Source: Sanderia malayensis
Lineage: Eukaryota > Cnidaria > Scyphozoa > Semaeostomeae > Pelagiidae
DNA length: 64,000 nt
Direction of reading: 5' to 3'
NCBI GenBank assembly: GCA_013076295.1
Contig: RQOL01000507.1
Coordinates: 62,001-126,000, forward strand
Position numbers and translations under genes: made by a program. Shown one piece after another: positions 8,086-16,586 of this stretch; positions within the stretch are counted from its first letter, which is position 1; each line of letters starts with the position of its first letter. The notes under the pieces were generated by a model that saw only the letters and a program-made list of their open reading frames with translations, did not search any database and was not told the origin of the DNA.

Positions 8086-9468
8086 ATGGCCACTGCCGCT
8101 GCAGGAAAAAAAACACACAGAAAATCGAAATCAGACGGCGAATACGATGATAATAATGATGGTGATGACGGTACAAAACCACTGCAAAAGAAACGTCGCA
8201 GCAGCGTACATCAAATCGGTCCCTATTTGGGTCAGTCGAGCTTTGCTACTTCGTCGACGGCTGCAATGACTCCGCCTGCCACTCCGCAAACACCAGCAGC
8301 AGCAGCAGCATCGCCGACGCCATCAGCAGCCAGCCAAAGCAGTTTGACACCGCATCATGCGGGTACGTACGGCGAAATGGTATTGGTACCGCGCAGCTTT
8401 TACGCCACGGCCATCCAGACGTTCCAAAAACACCTACCCTCGCTACAACAACACTACATCCAAAAGAAGGTCACGGCAGCTCGCAAGAACGCCAACAATC
8501 CCAACGAGTACAGTCGACACATGATCGACGCGCACAAATACCTGCAAGCGCACATCATGAACAGCGACGTCGACGCGCACATACAACAGAATCTCACCTC
8601 GCCTCTGCTAGAGCAGACTCGCAAAAAACTCCACCATCTGTCGCGCAACAAACGACTCCTTTCCACGCACGCCGGCATGAGCATGTACGAAAACCTCAAG
8701 GGGCACGAAAACCAACAGCTCGACGTGCTACGACATGCCGAAAACAACAAGTACAACAACCTAATCAACAATCCCCTCAACATAGTACAGCTGTCACCAC
8801 AATCCTTGCACGACACTCCATTTCATGCGGAAATGTTGCGTACGTTTCTCGGTCAACATCCGCACATTCTTCGACACGACAGCACACGCGGTACGTTGCA
8901 CGTACTGCACAAAACCGTTTCGCACCATCCACACGCCGCCGCACGTCTGGTGCATTTTTTCACCCACGATCGCAACGTCACCAGACCACCCGAAGGAACG
9001 CACGAATTGCTCCTCGCTTTGCATCGCTATGGTTTCAATATGAACCGTCTCGGTAATAAATTTTTGCGCGACAATGCACGCAAACTTCTTGAAACTGCCA
9101 CCGCACGAGAACGCGGTGCAACACCATCATCATCATCATCATCATCATCATCTATTCCTGTTAGTGTCAAACGACGATATCCGACGCCGTCGTCTGCTAG
9201 CGGTACAACACCATCATCATCATCATCACCACGATATCCGATACCGTCATCTGCTAGTGTGAGACGACGACTACCACCTACCCCACCAGCCACCGCTTCC
9301 ACACCTCCTGTAAGAACACAACGACCACCGTCACCATCACCCCAAATGCAAACGCGTCAACAACGAAAGCAGACCAAGCAGACACCGAAAACTCACAAAA
9401 TTCGCCAACAAAGAGGAACTGCTCGAGTCCTTTTGGAAGATCGACAAAAAAAAGAAAAGAAAAAATAA
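8086..9468 (+). CDS. Unrecognised 460-aa protein, His/Asn/Gln-rich central domain
   Basis: I place the start at the ATG at 8086 (context AACATGG) because the open frame before it has no ATG. The N-terminus is basic and then Ala/Pro/Ser-rich (GKKTHRKSK; AAAAASPTPSAA). The central part (about residues 95-335) is non-repetitive and helical-looking, rich in His, Asn, Leu and Arg (SFYATAIQTFQKHLPSLQQH; HPHILRHDSTRGTLHVLHKT). The C-terminus is Ser/Pro/Arg low complexity and ends in Lys. No motif I know (no Walker A, no polymerase or nuclease signature) is present. It lies between the 7719 and 9519 genes on the same strand. The well-conserved look of the middle argues for a genuine gene; its role is unknown. 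Confidence 0.65.
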   Translation: MATAAAGKKTHRKSKSDGEYDDNNDGDDGTKPLQKKRRSSVHQIGPYLGQSSFATSSTAAMTPPATPQTPAAAAASPTPSAASQSSLTPHHAGTYGEMVLVPRSFYATAIQTFQKHLPSLQQHYIQKKVTAARKNANNPNEYSRHMIDAHKYLQAHIMNSDVDAHIQQNLTSPLLEQTRKKLHHLSRNKRLLSTHAGMSMYENLKGHENQQLDVLRHAENNKYNNLINNPLNIVQLSPQSLHDTPFHAEMLRTFLGQHPHILRHDSTRGTLHVLHKTVSHHPHAAARLVHFFTHDRNVTRPPEGTHELLLALHRYGFNMNRLGNKFLRDNARKLLETATARERGATPSSSSSSSSSIPVSVKRRYPTPSSASGTTPSSSSSPRYPIPSSASVRRRLPPTPPATASTPPVRTQRPPSPSPQMQTRQQRKQTKQTPKTHKIRQQRGTARVLLEDRQKKEKKK

Positions 9469-9518
9469 CTTCATAAAACCACGCGTACGTCGATCTTCAA
9501 TGCAACACACACACACAT

Positions 9519-10259
9519 ATGTTTACAGTGAACGGTGGAGTACCCGTCACCGACGACGGCAGAATGAACTATAACGACCATATCGGTTTCGATGACAACA
9601 TCAATGTCGACAGCGTTAACGATCATCGTTATCAAGACGACAACGATGGCACTGCCTTTCTTGATCCTTCGACGACAAAATCAAAACCATCGCGTCGCAA
9701 CCAACCTGCTGCAAAGAAACGAAAACGCCAAACGGGAAAACAAAAAAAAACAACACACAAACCAGCAGCAGTAGCGACAGTAGCAGCAGCAGCAGCAGTG
9801 ATAATGATGATGATGCTGATGATAACAACGACAACGATAGCAGTGCCGCAGAAACTACTTCAAAAAAAAAACAAAAAACAAAAAAAAAAGAACATCAAAA
9901 AGAAACAAGACACTCCGACTGACGAACGCGAATTGCTTCGACAACTCTACAGTCACTTTCAGCGCAACAAGAAACAGGATCGAGTCGCTCGAAAACTCGA
10001 AGCCCTCCAATCGCGTTTGCACAACGAATTCACCACCATCAATCACAGTGCAAAAACGAAATCCAAAAAAACAAACAACAACAGAACAACAGTCGACGAC
10101 AGCGATGACAATGCCGATGATCATCGTACAACACAGACTGACGAAGATCCAGAAATGCTTCAACTGTTGCAAAAGAACTGTCCGACACTGCCAACATGCA
10201 TTGACTCGTTTCAAGCATCTCGACGACGAGATGAATCTCACCGAATTGCCCTTCGATAG
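9519..10259 (+). CDS. Unrecognised 246-aa Lys-rich/acidic protein, probably frame-disturbed
   Basis: The ORF starts MFTVNGGVPVTDDGRMNYND and has a very basic block (AAKKRKRQTGKQKKTTHK). A helical segment (DERELLRQLYSHFQRNKKQD...KLEALQSRLHNEF) follows, then an acidic Thr/Asp part. The middle shows Ala and Met runs (AAAAAVIMMMM). In the -1 frame the same DNA reads Ser/Asp-rich (SSDSSSSS then DNDDDADD), which is more typical of such proteins. Near the end another frame, open to 10371, reads KHLDDEMNLTELPFDSD and looks like the natural C-terminus. Homopolymer A-runs at about 9860-9895 are likely slip points. A nuclear basic/acidic accessory protein is a guess. Confidence 0.5.
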   Translation: MFTVNGGVPVTDDGRMNYNDHIGFDDNINVDSVNDHRYQDDNDGTAFLDPSTTKSKPSRRNQPAAKKRKRQTGKQKKTTHKPAAVATVAAAAAVIMMMMLMITTTTIAVPQKLLQKKNKKQKKKNIKKKQDTPTDERELLRQLYSHFQRNKKQDRVARKLEALQSRLHNEFTTINHSAKTKSKKTNNNRTTVDDSDDNADDHRTTQTDEDPEMLQLLQKNCPTLPTCIDSFQASRRRDESHRIALR

Positions 10260-10491
10260 TGACGCGACGCCGACGACGACGCCGACGCGACGATCAGACA
10301 GGCAAACGCGCAATAGAAATCGACAAAAAACCCCGTCTGTAAAAATATCCGAACAGAATACAACTGCCTGAAGGACAACTATCAAAAATTGCATTCATCC
10401 GCTACATTATTAAACAACTGTATCCCACATTAAATTCAAGATTCGAAAAAAACAAAATAATAACACTGTTGTTTTCTTTTTCCTCTTCTTC

Positions 10492-11718
10492 ATGTTCCCG
10501 CCGCAATGTCCCTTATTCGAACAACTCAATCGCTATTACACGGACAGCAGTTTCCTGGTGCTTGGGCGGATTGCGTAACTTTTTTACCACCTAAAAAACT
10601 ACCCGCCTTCAACGGCTCACCTGGAAACAGCTACAGAATGGAAACACAACAGCTCTGTACACCAAATACAAACCGGTCGCAAACGTTCCTTCGTCGTCCC
10701 TACCGCCTGTTCGGCCGAATCGAATCTGGGAAGCCGACCTACTCGACATGTCCGAGTTCGCAAGTCGCAACCGACGCGTGCACTTTCTGCTCGTCGTCGT
10801 CGACCAGTTCACAAAGAAACTGTTCGTCGCGCCGTGCAAGCAAAAAAATCAAACCGACGTGCTCAACGCGTTCCGCGACATCTTCGAACGTCAAACCATG
10901 TCCCGCCCGCGCATCATCTACTCGGACAACGGCAAAGAGTTCCTGAACAGCGCCGTCTCCCACTACCTCCAGTCGATTCACGTTCAACACAGCACCACCA
11001 ACGACTCGTCCATCAAAGGCGCCATCGTCGAACGCACAAACCAGACTTTGAAGCGAAAACTCGTCAAAATCGCCAGCCTGCACACGGCAAGTATCTCGAT
11101 CATCTGCAAAACATCGCTCTCGGACTCAACAACACCGTACACACCACAACACGACTCGCACCCAACGCCGTCGATCCCATCACCGTCAACACGGCTCGAA
11201 TCAACATCGAAAAAACCATCGTTCGACGACAGAAAAAACACGCCCTCTGGGACAAACGCACCCACCGCCCACTGCTGCATGTCGGTGATTGGGTGCACAT
11301 ATGCAAAGAAAACAAAACCTTTCGTCGTGGTTTCCAACAGGGTTTCACTGACGAGCTGTTTCAGGTGACAGATGTGGATACACACGACTTACCGCCCGTC
11401 TATAAACTGCACGACCTCCGTCAGGAGCCCGTCATCGGTACGTTTCAGTATCCCGAACTAGTGCACGTGACGTTTCCCGCCTCGTTCAAAATCACCAAAT
11501 CGCGCCTTCGTCAACAAACCGTCGTCGATCTGGACACCGGCGCTCGCACTCGTTGGGTGCAAATACGCATAGCCGAGTACTGGGACAGTTTGTGGTTGCC
11601 GGAACGCGTGCTCACACAGCGTACTCGTGAAGAGAAGCAGCGTCACGAAATCTCTGCTATCATCCTCCTCCACCATCTCCTCCTCGGTGACAACAACAAC
11701 AACAAAACGTCAACATGA
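10492..11718 (+). pseudogene. int: Retroviral-type DDE integrase of Polinton kind, interrupted by frame breaks
   Basis: The catalytic core is clear in the frame around 10727-11085: WEADLLDM (first Asp), RIIYSDNGKEF (second Asp) and IVERTNQTLK (Glu), the D,D-35-E layout of rve-family integrases. The upstream segment with TALYTKYKP and the C-terminal part with HVGDWVHICKENKTFRRGFQ (SH3/chromo-like region) are typical of Polinton integrases. The protein is spread over frames: it begins at ATG 10492, shifts near 10560, shifts near 10620, and shifts again near 11085. Each shift is -1. The end at 11718 overlaps the next ATG (ATGA). It would insert the element into the host genome. As sequenced it cannot be made as one chain. 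Confidence 0.85.
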
Positions 11719-13395
11719 CAGAGGAAACCGGTCTCGGACAACACGTCGACAAGACCTATTTTACAGCCGTCTCGTCGGCGATCCCGACCACAACATCCTT
11801 CGCAATCGGACACCTTCGCCAATCGTCCGTACGGCGACGTGCAATTCGATCCGCGTTTCACGTGGAACACCGCACTGATCAACGCCTTCCTCACGCACAC
11901 CAGCACTCTCGACATGTCGTCGAAACTCTGGTACAAACGCTTCTACCTACCAGAAAAACTCAGCACCACTGCCGGCAGTGCCTTCGAAAAGGTCTACAAA
12001 GGTCTAACCGCACAAAAATGGCTCCATCATCAGAACTATGCACGCGTCCTCGACGCCGCACCTTGCCTGCAACCGCATCCTTCCGTAGCCTACCGACTCG
12101 TGCACCAACACCAGATCGCCTACCCAACCGACCTGGAATCCTTTCTCACGCTGTGCTACACCGACTACCTGCACCCGTACAAAGAGTACTACAACACATT
12201 CACCGACGGCAAGACACCCGTCAAAACCTCCTCGATGTTCGGCATCAAAAAGAACACAAACACCGCCGTCGTACACGACTGTTTCGACATTGTCGCACGC
12301 CGCAGCAACGCCGCAGACAGCAGCATCGATCGATTCGCTCGCAACGCGTCGTTCGCTTTGAGCGAAGGCAGTTACCAACAAATCGTACGTCTGCCTCGCA
12401 GCCTCGCCGACCTGCTCAACATTGACTGGTGGGAGTGGCGCCAATCAGCAGACGTCTTTCCCTACTGTCCGCCGACGGCCACTAGCACCGCCGACGACAT
12501 AATGCTCACAAACTTTAACGCCGACACCTGGTTCAACGAATCTCGAGAGTGTACTCTCGTAAACGGTCTTTTCAAACGCAGCGGTCATCACGCCCATTAC
12601 ACAGTACAGCCGGGCGGTGCCGAGGGTGCAAAACTCAACTGGTGTCAACGTTCGTTCGCCATGAGAATACTCAAAAAAAGCTGGATCGATGACGCACCGT
12701 ACGATCCCAATCGATCGTCGAAAAAACAAAAAACCCTTTTCTCTCTACCTCGCCTGGAACGCAACATCGATCTACTCACCGCTCCCACTGCCACGGACGA
12801 CGATGACGACTACGTGGACATTGCCATAACGACTCGCTTCGGACCGGTCAAATATCCAAACACGTCCGTCACACCACTCTCCCACTTTGACGACAGTCAA
12901 AAACTCTACAACGATCCGCGACTGTATTGCAACCTGCCACTCGCATGGGTGGTCACAATACCGCCGCCGCAATTCACATCGATCAACAGCAAATACTTTC
13001 CTCGAGGCACCTCATTCGTACTCAGTCTCGCCCTGCGACACCTCGGCGTCCAACAGATGGTGAAAATAACCACAAACAAAATCGAATCGAACATCTACAG
13101 TGGCATTTGGGAGCCCACGATCGCAATACTGCACCTACCGACCGGCGCACAAAAACTCTCGTCAAAATTCACAAAAAACTGGTACGAATTCGACACGCCC
13201 ATCTTCAACAAAGTCGTCCCCCTGGCCGACTCCACGTTCGTCTATCGTCTCACGTCTCGCAGCAGCAACTCCCTCCTGCATCTGCTCACAAAACTATCAC
13301 CCGTCGCTCTCGCCTACTACAACGAACACAGTTTCTCGATTCTCCACAACGAAAACTATCCCACTACTTTAACTTTCTTCTTTCGCGTCAGTTAA
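11715..13395 (+). CDS. Putative virion protein, ~560 aa, unrecognised (long intact ORF from 11839)
   Basis: An ATG at 11715 overlaps the integrase stop as ATGA. The reading frame then appears to shift by -1 twice (near 11760 at a T4 run, and near 11810) before the long open frame that gives 518 residues from 11839. That part is beta-rich looking, with Trp/Tyr/Phe throughout: FTWNTALINAFLTHTSTL, NIDWWEWRQSADVF, an acidic spacer (DDDDDYVD) near the middle, and WVVTIPPPQFTSINSKYFPR. Position between the integrase and the minor capsid/virion genes suggests a structural or assembly protein. No ATP-binding motif is present, so it is not the packaging ATPase. Family unrecognised. Confidence 0.65.
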
Positions 13396-13398
13396 TCA

Positions 13399-13453
13399 TT
13401 ATATATCATTTTTACACGTATATACTACTTGTTTTTTCTCTCTCTCTCTCTCT
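13399..13453 (+). promoter_or_regulatory. TATA-like element and CT-repeat before the minor capsid candidate
   Basis: TTATATATC at about 13399-13407 and a second TATA-like site (CGTATATAC) are followed by a (TC)n tract of about 16 nt ending at the ATG at 13456. A pyrimidine initiator-like context is plausible. Confidence 0.4.
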
Positions 13454-13473
13454 ACATGCGCGCACCCCGCGCA

Positions 13474-14160
13474 ATGGATTACGACATCAATACACCCGCC
13501 GACAACAGCCGTGACAGTGCCAATGTCGTACTGTTATGCAAATTCTTCGTCGAATACGTCGGCGAAAACACCTACTGCAAAAGCAACGCCCTCCAACAAT
13601 CCGACGAGTACGACATCACTGACAACAAGGTCATCATCTACAACAGCCTGCCCGACTCGCTCGTCCAATACGTCTCTCTGGACACATGTCACCTGATCCT
13701 GACCACCGGTCCAGCCACGTCCGTCGTATACACGGCAACAACAACGCAACGCTTTCTCAACATATGCCTCACCCTTAGCAACGACATGTGCTCACCATAC
13801 TGTTTTCAACGCGTCGGCAAACACAAAGCCGACATCATACTCGCCGAATTGCACGTACCACTGCTCGATGCTGACTACAAGACGAGCCAACCCGTACACT
13901 ACTCGTTCGCTAACGACGATCGCAACTTTCCCTTTGCACGCATCGTCGAAGGGCATCACCTCACGCCGTTCCAAAGCAAAAACATCAAACTCAACTGCTA
14001 CCTGAAAACCTTCCACGCCGTCACGAATGCAGTCACCTACCAAAACATAAATGACCACATCATCGCCGCCAACTGCACACTGATCATCTGCAGCGGTGCC
14101 CACCTCCTATCGCGACACATCTATCCGGACCGTCAACAAACGCCGGCAACGACAACATGA
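13474..14160 (+). CDS. Minor capsid (penton-like, single jelly-roll) candidate, 228 aa
   Basis: I prefer the ATG at 13474 (GCGCAATGG) over the one at 13456; both are in frame. The protein is of the size of Polinton minor capsid proteins (about 230-250 aa) and is dominated by short beta-prone stretches (SANVVLLCKFFVEYV, KVIIYNSLPDSLVQYV, HLILTTGPATSVVYT, KADIILAELHVPLL), consistent with one jelly-roll. Cysteines are frequent. The TGA stop overlaps the start of the next gene in an ATGA. Assignment rests on size, predicted fold and neighbourhood near the capsid and protease genes, not on a motif; an alternative is another virion surface protein. Confidence 0.5.
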   Translation: MDYDINTPADNSRDSANVVLLCKFFVEYVGENTYCKSNALQQSDEYDITDNKVIIYNSLPDSLVQYVSLDTCHLILTTGPATSVVYTATTTQRFLNICLTLSNDMCSPYCFQRVGKHKADIILAELHVPLLDADYKTSQPVHYSFANDDRNFPFARIVEGHHLTPFQSKNIKLNCYLKTFHAVTNAVTYQNINDHIIAANCTLIICSGAHLLSRHIYPDRQQTPATTT

Positions 14161-15745
14161 ACGATTTGTTTACGTACGAATTTTTCTACATTCGCGGTCT
14201 CTTGGATACGACCAAGTTCACCGATCCCTTCCAACAGACGTACTCGTTCAACTTTCTCAGCACCAACAACAGCCAAATCCACCGCGACCAACTCCAAATG
14301 CCACCCGACCAAGACTGGGAAATCGGCATCGTCCAAGTCGACTACACTCTCACGCAACACTCGATGCTCGTGCCGCATCCCACGGAAGCGCGCCACAAAA
14401 ACACGTACCATCTCTACGACATGGAATTCATGCTGTCCGGCGCAATTCCGCTCTTTCCCATCAATTACAGTCTAACACATCACATCGCCACTCTCACCAG
14501 CATCTTCAAGGACGTCTACGGACTTGAAGACGACAGCACCCAATCATCTACCTACATCGCCGACCACTATGAGACAAACCTGAACGTCTGGTCCGACCTG
14601 GACGTTAACTTCTTCCGTCTCGACAACAACACCGCCGACAAGAGCTACGCTCGCAGTCTCACCGCCACCACCACCAGGGGCGACGCCGGCTCAAAACGCT
14701 GTCCCGTCCTGCGCACCAACTACCTCGATCGTCTACTTGCCACCTATCCGACCAAATTCGCCGCAAATGGCAACAAATTTGCCGTGCTCACCTTCCACGA
14801 ATTCGCCAGCATACCGCCCCTATCCACTGCCACGTACCAACTGGCAGAAAACTACATCAAAAACGATCAGTGCATCGGTTTCCCGTCGTTTACCAGCCTC
14901 AGCGGACGATTCAGCAAAACCAATCTGTTCGCAAATCTCGCCGCCAGTCTGCCTTCGTTCGAGTGTAAAAACTACAAGACCGTCAACAATCCCAATCAAC
15001 ACTACTTCCTCGAATTCTCCTGTCCCAACACGCTGCTCTACATGGCCATGGGTAGCATTCTCCTCAACATATTCGGCTTCGAAAAGGGTCCTGTCACCAC
15101 TCACAGTCTCTACTCGTACAACGCCGACTACAGCACTAAAACACTCCTGCGTAAAGGTCTTCACATCGTCTACGATCGCGTCCGACACGGTTCACTCATC
15201 ACTCCGTGCACCGCTCGACGTCTACCCCACGCCGTTGACAACATCATCGCACCGGCCATTTTCACCGACGGCGAAACGAATGCCTCCACCGTGCCTCGTT
15301 TCCCATGGCATCTACCCCTACTTCCCAACTACCTGACACCACTCGGCACCACCGACTACGAACTCTATCTGTCCAAATCATCCACCGACGACACCCACAT
15401 CGCACACCGAACCCACCATCCAATCAACTTCCTCAACGCCGACGAAATCTTCCTCTATACGAACAGTATCGTACCGACCACCTGTCACCGCTGCTCGCGC
15501 AAATTCCCGCTCCCACCTACGCCTTCGCCAACAAACTCGAAAATCCTCTGTCGCGCAACACATCACAAACTCGAAAAAGTGTCACGCAAAGTTTGAAAAT
15601 CAAACATCCCACGTTTCGCTGTCTGATGAAGGACATCAATCTCAGCGACATGTCCTTTCTCGTGCGCAACTCCTACAACGATCCGATCATGCCCGACCAG
15701 CTCGAATTCACTTTTCTCTTGCGTCGAAAAAAAGCCGCCATCTGA
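14157..15745 (+). CDS. Putative virion structural protein (Polinton 'WEvaL'-type), ~525 aa with a late frame break
   Basis: The start ATG overlaps the upstream TGA (ATGA). The uninterrupted ORF runs to 15596 (479 aa). In the last part the -1 frame is clearly coding to 15743-15745 (for example MKDINLSDMSFLVRNSYNDP, ending LLRRKKAAI), so a one-base loss near 15505-15515 is likely. Near the N-terminus MPPDQDWEIGIVQVDYT resembles the 'P..xxWEVGL' segment I associate with a virion gene of invertebrate Polintons. The rest is Tyr/Phe/Asn/Thr-rich and beta-like. It lies just before the processed basic protein and the major capsid gene. A structural or vertex role is inference. Confidence 0.6.
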
Positions 15746-15841
15746 TTGTGACTTATCACGAACACATTCGCCAAGTTCGCGCACATTTTTCTCTACTTAA
15801 CTCTCCCAAGCATTCAAAAAATCGCAACAACAATAACAACA

Positions 15842-16363
15842 ATGTCCGATGTCTTCTACATCGGCGGTCACAAAACATCAGCACAGCTCTGGTCCAAACC
15901 CAAACAACCGATCCACCGCATGTTGACCGGCAACGGCACCGACCTACGTCGCACACTACATCGTCTCAGAGAGACCAGCTTTGGTCAACACAGCCCCGGC
16001 ATCTGGTCGTCTCCACGACATCACACATACCACCTCAGAGGTAAAGGTGCACTACGTCGTCTCAGGGAGACCAGCTTTGGCCTACGCAGCCCCGGCATCG
16101 TGTCGTCGTCTGACCACTATCTACCGCCACACCTCCGCGGCAGAGGCGGAATTGGCAATGCAGTAGGAAAAATACTCGCGCAAGCAGGAAAACAAGCCGG
16201 AAAAAGCGCTCTCAAGATCGCACAACGTCAAGGTAAAAAAAGCCTCAAACGTCTCGGTCGTCACGGTACACGTCTGTTCAAGCGAGAATCAAAACGCCTC
16301 ATCCGCCACACACGTCGCACCCTACGTCGCGGCACAAAAAACACTATTAAAAACTTGGAATAA
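15842..16363 (+). CDS. Basic pVI/pVII-like virion precursor with three adenain-type cleavage sites
   Basis: This 173-aa protein carries three sites fitting [MIL]xGx|G: L28-T-G-N|G, L65-R-G-K|G and L98-R-G-R|G. Residues 41-72 and 73-104 are a direct duplication (RLRETSFG repeated 32 residues apart, 96 bp in DNA), each ending in a site (HLRGKG, HLRGRG). After the last site comes an amphipathic Gly/Ala/Lys helix (GIGNAVGKILAQAGKQAGKS), then an Arg/Lys-rich tail. Layout and composition resemble adenovirus pVI/pVII/pX precursors, which act in DNA condensation or membrane lysis after cleavage. The protease is two genes downstream. The TAA stop is part of AATAAA (16359-16364). Homology is not proven; the site pattern is directly visible. 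Confidence 0.75.
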   Translation: MSDVFYIGGHKTSAQLWSKPKQPIHRMLTGNGTDLRRTLHRLRETSFGQHSPGIWSSPRHHTYHLRGKGALRRLRETSFGLRSPGIVSSSDHYLPPHLRGRGGIGNAVGKILAQAGKQAGKSALKIAQRQGKKSLKRLGRHGTRLFKRESKRLIRHTRRTLRRGTKNTIKNLE

Positions 16364-16567
16364 AAAGCCGTCAGCAAATTGAACGCATCACTTGGCAAAA
16401 AAACCCCCACTCCAAAACGCATAAAATCTTCACCGTCTGCTGCAACAATACAACATCATCATCATCGTCGTCGTCGTCGCCATCAACGCAATCGACAAGG
16501 TTTCTACACAAGAAAATCCGGAATTCGCATCCCAGCCGGCGTCACACTCAACACCGGTCTCCACTAA
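16364..16567 (+). other. In-frame open continuation after the 173-aa protein's stop
   Basis: The same reading frame stays open after the TAA at 16361 for about 67 codons. It is basic, with a His/Arg run and an ending KSGIRIPAGVTLNTGLH, and has no ATG of its own. It could be a C-terminal part cut off by a nonsense change, a readthrough extension, or 5' UTR of the major capsid gene. ATAAAA near 16422 is a weak TATA candidate for the next gene. Confidence 0.35.
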
Positions 16568-16586
16568 CGCACATCAATCAATCATC

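Noticed and set aside
10205..15520. Programmed -1 frameshifting as the general explanation of the breaks
   Set aside because: No X-XXY-YYZ slippery heptamer with a downstream structure stood out at the break points, and several breaks occur within one gene.
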